Positions 11,565 through 23,200 of a stretch of DNA of 64,000 nucleotides are shown here, piece by piece (position 1 is the first letter of the stretch; each line of letters begins with the position of its first letter). The stretch lies in contig JASWJB010000128.1 of assembly GCA_032433595.1 (NCBI GenBank), forward strand, positions 46,267-110,266, read 5' to 3'. Position numbers and translations under genes: made by a program. This DNA is from Conoideocrella luteorostrata. Its lineage: Eukaryota > Ascomycota > Sordariomycetes > Hypocreales > Clavicipitaceae. Under the pieces are notes generated by a model. That model had not been told where the DNA came from and searched no databases. It saw nothing but the letters and a program-made list of their open reading frames with translations.

Positions 11565-12772
11565 TCAATCGGAGTCGCTGTCATCGCCAAGGAAAGCAAG
11601 ATCAGCTTGAGCTCGTCTGCGTCTTGCGGCGAATGAAACGCCTCCCTCGTCGTCGTCATCATCACCGCCGCCGTCACCATCACTATTGTCATCATTACCA
11701 TTATCACCAGCTCCAGCGTCGACATCGCTACCTTCACTCTCGTCAAGTTTCATGGACCTGTGCTTGCTTCTACTCGCTCTACGGCCAGAGTCCATGCCCC
11801 ATAGGGCATTCATCTCCTGTGCCGCCTCGGCATCAGCTAAGAGCTCCCTAGTTTCTTTGATTTCGCGCGCTTTTGCCTCTGAAAAACGACCATCCATGCC
11901 CACATCGGCCAACATTTTTTTGAGATGGCGAATTTTGGCTCGGACATCGTCACCGCAATGTCTGAGTTCGTTATGCCACAATTTTCTGACGCCGCACTTG
12001 ACAAGATGAGACTGTAGTTTCTTGATCTCAGCTTCTTGTGGATCGTCTGTAGCTGATGTGCCTGATTTCTTCGCGGCTGGCTTGGGAGGTTTGGATGAAG
12101 CTTGTTTCGCCTCCTTCTTTTTCCGCTTCGGCTTGGTGGGCTCATCAATAACATCTGAATATTCCTCTTCTTCGTCAACCGGTGGTTTTGACGTGTCGAC
12201 TTTGATTGAAGACAAGGCATCTTCTCCAGAATCTTCTGTATTTCCCGATGGTGACTTGATCTCGTCACTATGGGACTCCTCCTCTGACTTTACCCCTGCT
12301 TCCTTGGATTTGCGACGCGGGGTGCCTTTTTTTGGTTGTGGCTTCTCGGAAGGCTCGCTTCCGGTGTCTTTACCTCTCTTGCCAGCCTCGCCGTTCTTTT
12401 GTTTTTGTCGTTTCGGAGAAGTCGAGTCGTCTTCAGAGGCATGGCGTTTTATCCCATTCTTCGATTCTTTCTTCGATTTGGCCGGAATCTCCTTTGGCTC
12501 CGGTACCCATCCATCCAGTAACTTGTCCTATCTTACTAGTCAGGAATTATCCCGGAGCAACGCACGTCTCCAACACTTACAACATATTCTTTAATTAAAG
12601 CCTTGCTTTTCTGCTTCCACTCGTCGTTGGTAAAGAAGCCCTCTTCCAGACCTTGCGCGTCTTCCACATGTTTCCGCACTTTGTTCACCGTAGTCGCATC
12701 AGGCTCAGTGGTGAAAACCTGGTAAGTACCGTCGATGAGAGCTTCTTCAAGCTCTTCGGGCGAAGGGACCAT
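11565..12772 (-). CDS. Acidic nuclear protein with DEK C-terminal-like domain, putative transcription/chromatin regulator
   Basis: Two exons, 12772-12581 and 12527-11565, with a 53-nt GTAAGT intron, encode 384 residues. The N-terminal ~65 residues (NKVRKHVEDAQGLEEGFF, then KSKALIKEYV) resemble the small helical DEK_C fold found in chromatin proteins. A long Lys/Ser/Glu-rich stretch with several basic runs that could be nuclear localisation signals follows. Next comes a helical block (KLQSHLVKCGVRKLWHNELR, then RHLKKMLADVGMDGRFSEAK) that looks conserved. The end is a very acidic Asp/Gly tail and then ARRRRAQADLAFLGDDSDSD. A nuclear, histone- or DNA-associated role is inferred; the specific function is not known to me. 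It converges with the epimerase gene. Confidence 0.78.
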
Positions 12773-13370
12773 CTTGCAGGTGCCGGCGGACAGTTAATTG
12801 ACTCTAAGCCTGGAAAAATCGGATCCTATGTATAACCAAGTATCGTTACAGGCTGCTACTGCTGCGCAAGGATTCGGTTGCTCGATGCTATGCATTTGCA
12901 TTCGTCGCCAGCACGCGTCGGTACGCGCTGCGATGTCGCCAAGACAAGGATTTCAGGAGCCGGGAGCGGCAGTTTGTACGGAGTATGGCACGATCAATAG
13001 TTAGTTAGTACGGAGGAGCTTTGGTAGTTTCGATGGTCTCATCCTATCCCATGTCGCCCAGCCCATGTGCCGTTAGTTCACCTTGTTGCCACAATCCAAC
13101 ATGCTGTTTGCCCGGCCTGGGCTTAGCGCCGTTGCGGCGGTACTCTTTACTGGCACTAAGTTGCCAAGGCGCGCAATAGAAGTCAACGCTCAGACGCATA
13201 TTTAGCCGAGACTCTGGAATCTCAACGCGCTAATCTTGGTGAACGTACTCTGTACTCCGTACTACTGTCTGGTATTTACAGATCACGGCCTCCCAGAGCG
13301 ACGACCGCCTAAGCTTTGAACGTTGAACCTTGAATATTGCCGACATCAGCATTCACGCCGTTCTTCCACC
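12773..13370. promoter_or_regulatory. Divergent intergenic region, DEK_C-type gene / MDM35
   Basis: The region lies between two divergent starts. Exact 9-mers TACGGAGTA (12977-12985) and TACTCCGTA (13253-13261) are present. No other element was recognised. Confidence 0.5.
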
Positions 13371-13873
13371 ATGTCGGCGTCATTAGCACCTGAATGCAAT
13401 GAAGTCAAAGAGTAAGCGACATTTATCCTCTCTCCATTTTACCCAAAATACTAAATCGTCCCTTTGACAGGCGGTACGATACTTGCTTTCTGAAATGGTA
13501 TAGCGAGAGTATGTGTTTTCTTGAAAACCTATTGCGCAGACGCTGCGTCTAACCAGTATATTAGAATATCTCAGAGGGGCAGAAAAGGACAACCGGGAAT
13601 GCGCGGGTCTGTTCAAGGAATACCAAAAATGTTTAGGAGTGAGTGCTTCAAGGCTAGCAAGACCGCGACTTAACACACCTCATGCTGATGCGGTTTCCAG
13701 GTTGCTCTCAGGGAGAGGGGCATAGACAAGCTTGTTGACGAGGCTCGTGAGGATAATAAAGAGAACGACGCAAGATTATCGACACCAAAGAGTAAGGACC
13801 ATTTTCTATTGAATCGCCCGCTATTCAACGCCGTACACCAATCGCAGATTGGCTAATGAACATGGTAGAGTAG
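13371..13873 (+). CDS. MDM35: MDM35, twin CX9C mitochondrial intermembrane-space protein (TRIAP1 family)
   Basis: Mdm35/TRIAP1 partners Ups1/PRELI-type lipid-transfer proteins, moving phosphatidic acid or phosphatidylserine across the mitochondrial intermembrane space, and is imported by the Mia40 disulfide relay. Five exons are inferred: 13371-13411, 13471-13508, 13565-13638, 13701-13791 and 13869-13873, giving 82 residues. The protein starts MSASLAPECNEVKERYDTC. Both CX9C pairs are intact (CNEVKERYDTC and CAGLFKEYQKC), followed by VALRERGIDKLVDEAR. All introns start GTAAG, GTATG or GTGAG, and the last has a GCTAATG branch-like site. The last coding exon supplies only AG plus the stop TAG. 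Reading through intron 4 would instead add about 20 unrelated residues. Confidence 0.93.
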
Positions 13874-14894
13874 CACGAGAGGCTGGCCACACGGCAGACG
13901 ACGGGAGAATGATGTGACGTGGTTATTGCTCCTAATGTACAACTTTACAATCTAGCATATTTGCATATTCCTTTCTCATCTCTGTAACAATGAAAAATAT
14001 TCTTTTCACCGAATTCTGTCCTGTCGCTTTCAACGGTACAGACGCTACGTGATATAACCAATGTGTCGAGGCTGGGAAGAATCAAGGCAGGTATGGAGTG
14101 AGACCAGAGTAAGGAGTACATCCGCAAGTCTGTTACTGTGATTTGGTATTGTTAGTCAATGTTCTCCGGCAAGGTACAGCCTGTTGAGTTGCGGAATTGC
14201 AAGCATATTAGTTTATGTGATTGCTGTTGTTGTTGATGTTGTCTGGTCTAGCTATTCCGCACAGAAAAAGGGTTCTGTAGGTCCCACTTGTGGCATAACT
14301 AATCCACTAACACCTCTGACAATTGCTATCGCAACACAGCCGGCATTTAATGTGTTTTTTAATTACAGGATAAGTCTATGAGAGAGAGGCAAGGAAGAAA
14401 AAACTAAGACATAAACAAAAGTTTACAGAATTTATATTCTACTAATTTATTATTTATTTAGTTTTTGAGCCCAGATGGCCGACTTGCTAGTCTGTCCGTT
14501 GTGCTAATCTGCACCACCACAGGTGGTGAGGCATGCCACGAGTAGACTAGGAGAACCCTAGTCATTTTCGTATAGATGACCATATCTTTAATATAAACGC
14601 CGAGGCTACACAGCATTCACTACCAGTCTATTCAGTGCAAGAAAAAAGGGCAGATTGTGAGACAATGGTAGCAGTAATGCCTCCTTGAGCTTAGTAAGTT
14701 AGCCTCTCGCAGTGAATAAGCTTAAGCCTCAGTTGAAAACGGAGTTTCAAACGATGCTACCACCCAATATGTATGCTGTCCAATCCAATAATGTGATGCT
14801 GCAATGCCACAGTTCCGCATCCCTAGTTGCCCCCTCCATCTCAACAACCGCCCCCTTCAACCTCAAACTTTCCTCATCACATAACTCGCCAACC
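13874..14894. other. Intergenic, AT-rich stretch with second dispersed element
   Basis: No gene is seen. 14390-14465 is AT-rich. The element copy at 14478-14540 lies here. The last part, from about 14600, is the promoter and 5' leader of the following gene; an in-frame open stretch from 14712 precedes its chosen ATG. Confidence 0.55.
14478..14540. repeat. Dispersed palindrome-centred element, copy 2
   Basis: It begins GCCGACTTGCTAGTC, contains the palindrome CACCACCACAGGTGGTG and ends ATGCCACG. It aligns with 9828-9892 over its whole length with small gaps and several transition differences. Confidence 0.6.
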
Positions 14895-15764
14895 ATGGCA
14901 TCGTCATCACCAGTGACGACGCCCAAACGAAAGCGAGGCGAAGACGTCGCCATCAACCCTATTAAATTCTCATTTGATCTGTCTCAACCCGAACCTACCG
15001 AGGAGGAAAGCGGTAGTCCGCGATCCAAGGTTGCCCATCGATTCCGTGGCCTCGCCCTTGGAAGTGGGGGCGGGGTCCAGGATGACGACGGGGACGACAA
15101 CGGCAGTGCAGATGCAACGCGGAAGCGCCAGAAATCAGATGCGGCAGTTTTCGATGGCGCTGAGGCGGATCGCCAGGGACAAATGGAGTCTCAATCTCCA
15201 ACTCCTCTTTCAAGACCCCTTGTTGGTGTCAAGACTCAAGAGGCAGTCGCGGTGGCTGCGGTGGCCAGCCCTTTCGAATTACCTCCCACCCCGCTGGATG
15301 AGACTAATGAGGCGGAAGACAGCTCACAGCGGCGCAATAGGGCCGGCACACCGCCGCTGAAGCTGAAGAGGTCGCCGATTGAAATTAGGGAGGACAAAAA
15401 CAGAGAAGACCAAATTACGGAATTTGACAGCGACGATGACATCATTGACCCTATCAGAGCGGCATTAACATGGCATGAGGACGAAATCACAATCTACGAT
15501 CCAGACGATGACGATGACGACGGGACCGGCATAAATGGAATTGGCTTCAGACCAACGCCGGCATTAGCGCACGCGAGAGCTATGAGAAGACGACAGCAAA
15601 TAACCGACTATCGCAAACGGGAAGAAGGCGAAGCAAGAGCTAGGCGTAACCAACGGCGAAGAGGGGAAGAAGCGCTCTCGGTTCGGCCGAAGAAGAAATC
15701 GTCCCCAAGAAAAGTACACTTTATCGATTCAGAGAGGCAAAATTTAGCTTTGACTACTCAGTGA
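14895..15764 (+). CDS. Conserved fungal protein of unknown function, nuclear-like composition
   Basis: The intronless frame encodes 289 residues from the ATG giving MASSSPVTTPKRKRGED; the frame is open upstream, but the earlier residues look like leader translation. The N-terminus has a basic cluster (PKRKRGED) that could be a nuclear localisation signal. The middle is low-complexity with acidic and Thr/Pro patches. The C-terminal third carries the distinctive block EITIYDPDDDDDDGTGINGIGF followed by RPTPALAHARAMRRRQQ and a long basic helix (DYRKREEGEARARRNQRRRG). I believe this C-terminal block recurs in proteins of unknown function from other ascomycetes, but I cannot name a domain. A nuclear protein binding nucleic acid through the basic helix is a guess. 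It converges with COX20. Confidence 0.75.
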   Translation: MASSSPVTTPKRKRGEDVAINPIKFSFDLSQPEPTEEESGSPRSKVAHRFRGLALGSGGGVQDDDGDDNGSADATRKRQKSDAAVFDGAEADRQGQMESQSPTPLSRPLVGVKTQEAVAVAAVASPFELPPTPLDETNEAEDSSQRRNRAGTPPLKLKRSPIEIREDKNREDQITEFDSDDDIIDPIRAALTWHEDEITIYDPDDDDDDGTGINGIGFRPTPALAHARAMRRRQQITDYRKREEGEARARRNQRRRGEEALSVRPKKKSSPRKVHFIDSERQNLALTTQ

Positions 15765-16140
15765 ATTTCGTCAAGTCGTCGTGAGGAATGAGAGGTAATA
15801 GTTGAACATGGTGCACAATGGATAGTATGAAACGACACGATGAGCCCGGCGTTTAGGTGGGACCCCTTCAATGTAATATTCAAATTTCTTTGTGGATGAT
15901 GATATTGGAAAATGAGGCGAACTTTGTTATGCGTTAGTAGACACGAAAAGCCTGTCTAACTTGTCCCATGGCACTATCCAGATAGTATTCCCGCAATGGA
16001 GAGACAAATAGTAAACCCGTGCCGGTGTCTTTTTCTTTTATTTCCCTTTTATTTGTCGAATTCGGCATACAAGGGACGTCTTTACCACATCCTACTTAAA
16101 TTGTACAAACATAATACAAGCAGGCGATATTCAAATCCGC
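15765..16140. other. Convergent 3' flanks
   Basis: This region lies between two convergent stops. It is moderately AT-rich with no recognisable gene. Confidence 0.6.
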
Positions 16141-16718
16141 TCACCAGACCTTATACCAAGGCTTTTGCGCCGCTATTCTCTTCTGCTCCAGCTTCAAATG
16201 CTGTTGCTTTTCCTCAGCCGCCTTCCTAGCTTGTTCCCTTTTGCTCTCTGTAACCACTTCGATATGTCTCTTCATTTGTATCCGTTCGGCTCGTCGGAGG
16301 TATTGGCAGTACTCGTATGATGCTGTACTTCCTAGAATGAACATTCCAACGGCCCAATTCGCTGCCTTGACGGCGTTTCCTGTTAAAGTATGCTTGTCAG
16401 TTAGGCCCAGAGGGATATTGTGCCAACATAAATGAAGGTTATATTCGCACCTCTCAAAACAAACTTCAATCCACCGACGCCAGCGCCAGCAGCAATACCC
16501 GCTAGAAATCCCTGTCTGGCGCATGGCGTATTGTGAATATTGGTGAAGTCGTCCTTTTTGATCATGCCGACAGCTTTGGATATGGTTGGCGCAGCATTGC
16601 TTCTCTTATCGGTAGGTTGACCTTGCTCGTCTGGTTGGTCTATTGGTTTGGACCAGACATGTAACGTCTTGTGGTTCGGATCTTGGCTCTGTCGGGCATC
16701 TTCGATGTTGGGTGCCAT
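16141..16718 (-). CDS. COX20: COX20, cytochrome c oxidase assembly chaperone
   Basis: Cox20/FAM36A is a mitochondrial inner-membrane protein that chaperones newly made Cox2 for processing and copper delivery during complex IV assembly. Two exons, 16718-16451 and 16379-16141, with a 71-nt intron, encode 168 residues. A hydrophilic N-terminus precedes IHNTPCARQGFLAGIAAGAGVGGLKFVLRG, the first membrane hairpin segment. A second membrane segment follows (NAVKAANWAVGMFILGSTASYEYCQYLR), then a charged coiled C-terminus ending KPWYKVW. The R/QGFLxG and NWAVGxFxxGSxxSYEYC patterns are family hallmarks. It is divergent from POL2 with 565 bp between starts. Confidence 0.94.
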
Positions 16719-17283
16719 TGCTGGCTACCTTGGTTGAGAAACTAATATCATGTATATTGCTGGAGAGTAGCCCAGATGTATTGATAGCGCCGGCGCTGCG
16801 ATTTCAATTGCCGTGTTGGTGTTGGCGGTCTGGCGCGGATAGCAATCAAGACTTCTAAACCTGATTGCGAGTCCACCACACTCGAGATGGATTCATCAAA
16901 TCGAAGGCTTGGTGTGGCTCAGGCACTAGTGGGAATGTGTGGCTGAGGATGCCGAAAAAGTAAAATTCCATTAAACTTTGAACGTGGGGCTGGAGCCGTG
17001 TCGCGCACGAACGCGTTGCGGCGCGTCTCACTTAAAACACTATGCCGTACAGAGACTTGCCAGTCTTGGTCAGTCATGGACTATGGACCGTCAGTAGATA
17101 CTCAGCCGTCAATCCCACTGGTCTTGTGTCTTGTTCCATTCAAACACACGCCAACGATATCACGGCCGAGTCATTTATGCGCAGAACGCATTCTCCCATG
17201 ACGGCCACTTCCGTCCATCTAGCACAAGCCGCTTGTATTTCATAATTTGGGCTGGGGCTCAGTCGGCCAGCTACATACTCATC
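16719..17283. promoter_or_regulatory. Divergent promoter region, COX20 / POL2
   Basis: The region contains the promoters of both genes and an MCB-type box at 17011-17016, annotated separately. Confidence 0.6.
17011..17016 (+). promoter_or_regulatory. MCB box (ACGCGT), putative MBF site of POL2
   Basis: The palindromic hexamer ACGCGT lies 268 bp upstream of the POL2 ATG in the context GAACGCGTTG. MBF-type factors (Mbp1/Swi6, Cdc10/Res) use this site for G1/S expression of DNA-replication genes, so it fits the gene. A single hexamer can occur by chance. Confidence 0.5.
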
Positions 17284-20200
17284 ATGCCAAACACGAGTCT
17301 CCGGAAGCCTCAAAAGGGTTCTCGTCGAGGCGGCAAAACTGCATATCATGGCCAACGAACCCGTACATTCGCTGCCACTTCCAGAGCAGAAGGTACCTCT
17401 GCGGACGAGCGGTGGGAACGCACAAGGCTCGCCCAAACGATAGACGAAAACTTCGGCTTCGCAAGGTACGACAGCGGAAAAAGAAAAGAAGGTTGGATGG
17501 TCAACGTTCAGCCCACAGCGATAGAAGATGAGAGGTACCCCGGTGGTCGTGCTGCGCTCGACTGCTATTTTATAGAGCATGACGGCTCAACGTTCAAGGC
17601 GACTGTCGAATATGAACCTTACTTCTTGATCGCGGTCAAGAAGGGTCACGAATCCGAAGTTGAGGAGTGGGTGAAGCGAGTGCCTGGGGATGGCATTGTT
17701 AAGACTATCCGCAGAGTAGAAAAGGAAGACTTGGACGTGCCGAATCACTTGCTGGGGTATCGGAGGACATTTTTGGAATTGAAGTTTGCCAACGTCAGTG
17801 ATCTCATGGCAGCCAGAAGAGACATCATGCCCTTGGCAGAGAAGAACAAGAAGAACATGAACGCCATGGACGCATATGCCGAAGTTGCTACGTAAGTTTT
17901 CCCCGTACAAAAAGCTGCCGTACTCGCAACCTAACTATATGAATAGGGCCGGTGCTAACTTTGACCTTTTTGATGACGACTTACGAAATGATGAACGAAA
18001 CAATGCCTCATTTGCAGAGGCAAGCGATTACATTGTTGATATTCGCGAATATGATGTACCATACCACGTGAGAGTAATGATAGACATGGGTGCGATCTGT
18101 CCATTTGGTATCTTATGCATCTCGTTTACTGACAATCTCTTCGCAGACATTAGAGTTGGACACTGGTACTATGTTGAAGTAAAACACGGCGTGACCAAAA
18201 TACTGCCAAACCAGGATAGGTCCTTACCAGCGGATCCCGTCGTATTAGCCTTTGATATTGAGACGACAAAACTTCCCTTGAAATTCCCTGATGCAGCCAT
18301 CGATCAAGTAATGATGATTTCTTACATGATCGACGGCCAGGGATTCTTAATCACAAATCGAGAGATCATTTCTGAAGACATTGGCGATTTCGATTACACG
18401 CCGAAGCCAGAATATCCCGGTCCATTCATGATCTTTAATGAGCCAAACGAAAAGGCTGTCCTTGAACGCTTCTTCTTACATGTCAAGGAAGCTAGACCTA
18501 CTGTCATCGCCACTTACAACGGTGACTTTTTCGATTGGCCGTTTGTCGAGATGAGAGCTAGTGTCAACGGTATTGATATGTATCAGGAAATTGGTTGGAA
18601 AAAGGACAGTGAAGACCAGTACAAGTGCGCTTATGGAGTCCACATGGACTGTTTCCATTGGGTGAATCGCGACTCTTATTTGCCACAAGGTTCTCGTGGT
18701 CTCAAAGCTGTCACTGTAGCCAAGTTAGGATACGACCCGGACGAACTTGATCCGGAGTTGATGACGCCTTACGCTGTCGAGCGACCACAAACCCTCGCCG
18801 AGTACTCAGTCTCCGATGCCGTCGCCACGTACTATCTCTACATGAAATACGTTCATCCGTTCATCTTTTCTCTCTGTACAATTCTCCCGCTTGGTGGAGA
18901 CGATACCTTGAGGAAAGGTACTGGCACCCTTTGCGAGATGCTGCTCATGGTCCAGGCCTACCAAAAGAAAATCGTTCTTCCAAACAAGCATCGAGCTCCC
19001 AAAGAGGCATTCTGGGATGGCCACCTTTTGGACTCGGAAACATACGTCGGAGGGCACGTTGAAAGTATTGAGGCTGGCGTCTTCCGAGCTGATATCCCCG
19101 TCGATTTTGCTGTCGATACTGGAGCAATTGATGAGCTTCTGCATGATTTGGATGCCGCCCTGAAGTTTGTCATTACGGTTGAGGAGAAGAAATCTTTGGA
19201 TGACGTAGAGAACTACGAAGAAGTGAAGGAACAGATCACTGCCAGGCTTTTAAAGCTCAAGGAGACCCCCAATCGACATGAACGGCCTCTCATTTACCAT
19301 CTGGATGTTGCTTCCATGTATCCCAACATCATGACGACAAATCGACTTCAGCCTGATTCTATGATATCTGAATCGGACTGTGCTGCCTGTGATTTCAACC
19401 GTCCAGGAAAGACTTGTGACAGAAGAATGCCCTGGGCTTGGAGAGGAGAATATCTTCCCGCCAAACGAGACGAGTACAACATGATTCGACATGCTTTAGA
19501 GAACGAGAAGTTTCCCGGCAAAACGCCCTACGCTCCACAGCGCACGTTTGAGGAGCTAAATGATGATGAACAAGCTGCCTTGGTGCGCAAACGACTCCAG
19601 TTGTATTCCCAAAAGGTGTATCACAAGATCCATGATTCCACAACCATTGTGCGAGAGGCTATTATTTGTCAGAGAGAAAATCCTTTTTATATCAATACTG
19701 TCCGTGATTTCCGTGATCGAAGGTACGACTACAAGGGTAAGGCAAAGGTTTGGAAGGGCAAAACTGAGTCTCTGAGGGCTTCAGGTGCAGGTGCAAGCGA
19801 CGTCGAGGCAGCCAAGAAAATGATCATTGTATATGATTCTTTGCAGCTTGCCCACAAGGTCATTTTGAACTCTTTTTATGGCTATGTCATGAGAAAGGGA
19901 TCTCGATGGTACTCTATGGAGATGGCCGGCGTTACATGCTTGACTGGAGCCACCATTATTCAGCTCGCTCGTCAGCTCGTCGAAAGGCTAGGTCGACCGC
20001 TCGAGCTGGATACCGACGGAATCTGGTGCATGCTGCCAGCAACATTTCCTGAGAATTTTTCCTTCAAGCTCAAAAACGGCAAGAAAATGTCCGTTTCATA
20101 TCCGTGTGTCATGTTGAACCATTTGGTCCACGACAAATTCACAAATCATCAATATCAGACATTGGTGGATCCGAAGACTTTTAAATACGAAACTCACAGC

Positions 20201-23200
20201 GACAACTCCATCTTCTTCGAGGTCGATGGTCCATACAAGGCAATGGTTTTACCCACATCAAAGGAAGAGGACAAAAACTTGAAGAAGAGGTATGCTGTGT
20301 TCAATGACGACGGCAGTCTTGCAGAGTTGAAGGGATTCGAAGTCAAAAGACGTGGTGAGCTTAAGCTCATCAAGATCTTTCAGCAACAAATCTTTAAATT
20401 CTTTCTCGAGGGAGAGGACTTGGCGCAGTGCTATGCTGCTGTGGCCAAAGTAGCAAACCGATGGCTTGATGTACTACACAACAAGGGATCGACTTTGGCC
20501 GATGAGGAGCTCATGGAATTGATTTCTGAGAATAGAAGTATGTCCAAGACGCTAGCAGAGTATGGCACTCAAAAATCCACCAGTATTACTACTGCAAAGC
20601 GTCTTGCCGATTTCCTGGGCGAACAGATGGTCAAGGATAAGGGCTTGAACTGCAAGTTCATTATCAGTTCACGGCCGAGAAACGCGCCAGTCACCGAGCG
20701 TGCCATTCCAGTTGCCATTTTCTCTGCCGAGGAGTCAATCAAGAGGACGTATCTGAAGAAGTGGCTCAAGGAAGAACCCACTGATACTGACCCCAGAGCT
20801 CTTCTGGACTGGGACTACTATCTTGAGCGTCTCGGATCGGTGATCCAGAAACTGATCACTATCCCCGCTGCTCTACAAAAAATCCGTAACCCGGTGCCGC
20901 GAGTACCTCACCCCGACTGGCTTCAGAGGCGCATCAACATCAAAGACGACAAGATGAAGCAGAAGAAACTGACCGACCTGTTCACTAAGGAACCTTTGTC
21001 AGATATCACGAATCTCAATGGCCCTCGTATGGACGACATGGAAGACTACGGCAGCAAGCTCCTAAAGCCAAAGCAAGTCAACGCAGTCCTTGCTTCCTCG
21101 CAGCCAGTACCCACCGTACAAAAACGCAAGTCCCCAGATCCAGCCGAGAACATAGATCCGATGGCGGCTTTACCCAAAGTGATGCCTAGCGCATCAGAAA
21201 ACTATCCCGCTTTCTTGCAGTACCAGAAGCAGAAGTGGAAGCTGCAAAAACAGGCTCGTATTCGCAGGCGACAACTGTTTGGTGACAGAAAGGGTCTAAC
21301 TGGAGGCAACATTCAGACCACGTTCATGAAGCAGGCACATATCACTTTCATGAACACGTGGCAGCTCTTACATCTCCAGGCCACGGATACTCGTGGAATT
21401 GTTACAGCCCACGTTCTGATTGACGCCAAGATCCACGCCCTGAGAGTCAATGTTCCTCGGCAGGTATTCCTCAATCTTAAGGGCAGCGAGCTACCTGACG
21501 TCGACATTTCCGGCTGCGAAGTGGAGCAAGTCAGTTGCACGCTTCCAAATGGTCACCCCTCAACCCATCTTTTCAAACTTACCGTGCCCGAGGACGTTTA
21601 TTTCAACGAGGTGGCCAAGTTCTCTTTGCTATTCAACCATCCAAGTGTAGAAGGCGTGTATGAGAAACAAGTGCCTCTGAATATTAGGGCAGTGCTACGG
21701 CTTGGCAATCAATGTACAATTGATGACCAACAAGATGCCGTGCTTGGCAAGGGCTTGGAGCAGGGCTTTGATCTTTTCGGCTTGAAGCGCCCTGTTAAAA
21801 CCCGCACCTACTTGGAATCATCCCCTCTGGCATATATATACATATCTCACATTACAGCCGGAGAGCGCCAAATTTTTGGCATCTTTTCCACCACATCCAG
21901 TCAAAGTCACATTGTCATTCTGCAAAAGAACAAAGATTCTGGCCAGGATCTTCCCAATGTGACGAGAATGTACTCCGAGATGCTGGCCAAGCGGATGGAG
22001 GAAGCAGCTGGCACGAACTGGCAAGACTGCTTCACCTATCAAGAGAAAGTCAGCTTTAAAATCATCCAAGTTTCGACGCGGCGTAAGGCACATCTGGAGA
22101 TCAGCGATATAGTCAAGAAGATGCGAAAGGACGAGCCCCGTCCTCAAATGATGGTCATTCAGTCCTCACAGCGCAACTTGTTAATTCACGACGTGCCTGT
22201 GTTGGGAGAATTTCCCGTGTTACCGCTGAAGTACGATGCTACGGACAGTTCGCTCCCGCCACTAGGATGGCAGGCCGTGGTGGCACGCCGGCTTGTCGGA
22301 CACTACCTTGGTCTCGGGTCGTGGATCTTGCATCTGACAGCCTTGGCTAGATACGGTGACGTCCCGCTGTGTAATCTGGAGCGAGAGGATCCTCGGTTTC
22401 TCATTGATATTGCGTATGCCCGTCGACTGCAGGCAAACGGAGTCGTTCTCTGGTGGTCCGCTGGTCCTCGACCAGATCACGCTGGGTACGAAAAGGATGA
22501 CGTACTCGGGCCTCTTGATACAGTAAAGATGCCCAACGTCAACAATCCCGGCACCTTTTCATCGGTGTGCATAGACATGGACGTGCGCAACTTAGCCATC
22601 AACACAATCTTGACATCTTCACTCATCAATGAACTAGAGGGGGCAGACTCCTTTTCATTCAACCCGTCAGCAGATGGATCCGAGACACTAGCTTCAGATA
22701 ATGCGTTCGCCAATGCTGGTGTTCTTGTTTTACGTGAAATGGTCAAGTCCTGGTGGGCGGAGGCCTGCAAGGGGAGCACCATGGCGGACGTTTTGGTACA
22801 GCATCTTGTTCGCTGGGTAGAGAACCCTGATTCATTCATGTATGACCGGGCTCTACATTACTATGTGCAGATGATGTCTCGAAAGGCATTTCAGCAACTT
22901 ATGGCTGATTTCCGAAGAGTTGGGTCTCAGGTAGTCTTTGCCAACGCAAATCGCTTGATCCTACAGACAACAAAGGCCGAGGTTGGGAACGCTTTTGCCT
23001 ACAGCCAGTACATCATAAAGTCGATCAAGAGTAAGCCTCTGTTTCACTTTATCGACCTTGAGATCAAAGAGTACTGGGACTATCTGGTGTGGTACGACGA
23101 GTTCAATTACGGAGGCAAGGCGTGCCAAGAGGTGTTAGAGGCGGACGAACAGAATCTGGAGACAATTATGCATTGGCAGATGGCGACATTTTTGCCTGCG

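Noticed and set aside
12022..12594. 190-codon open frame antisense to the DEK_C-type gene
   Set aside because: Serine/phenylalanine-rich shadow of the Lys/Glu/Asp-rich coding strand; no domain or start context.
17876..17946. Continuous reading of POL2 from 17876 through the first intron
   Set aside because: GTAAGT donor, CTAAC branch site and AATAG acceptor give the family sequence EVATAGANFDLFDDD only after splicing.
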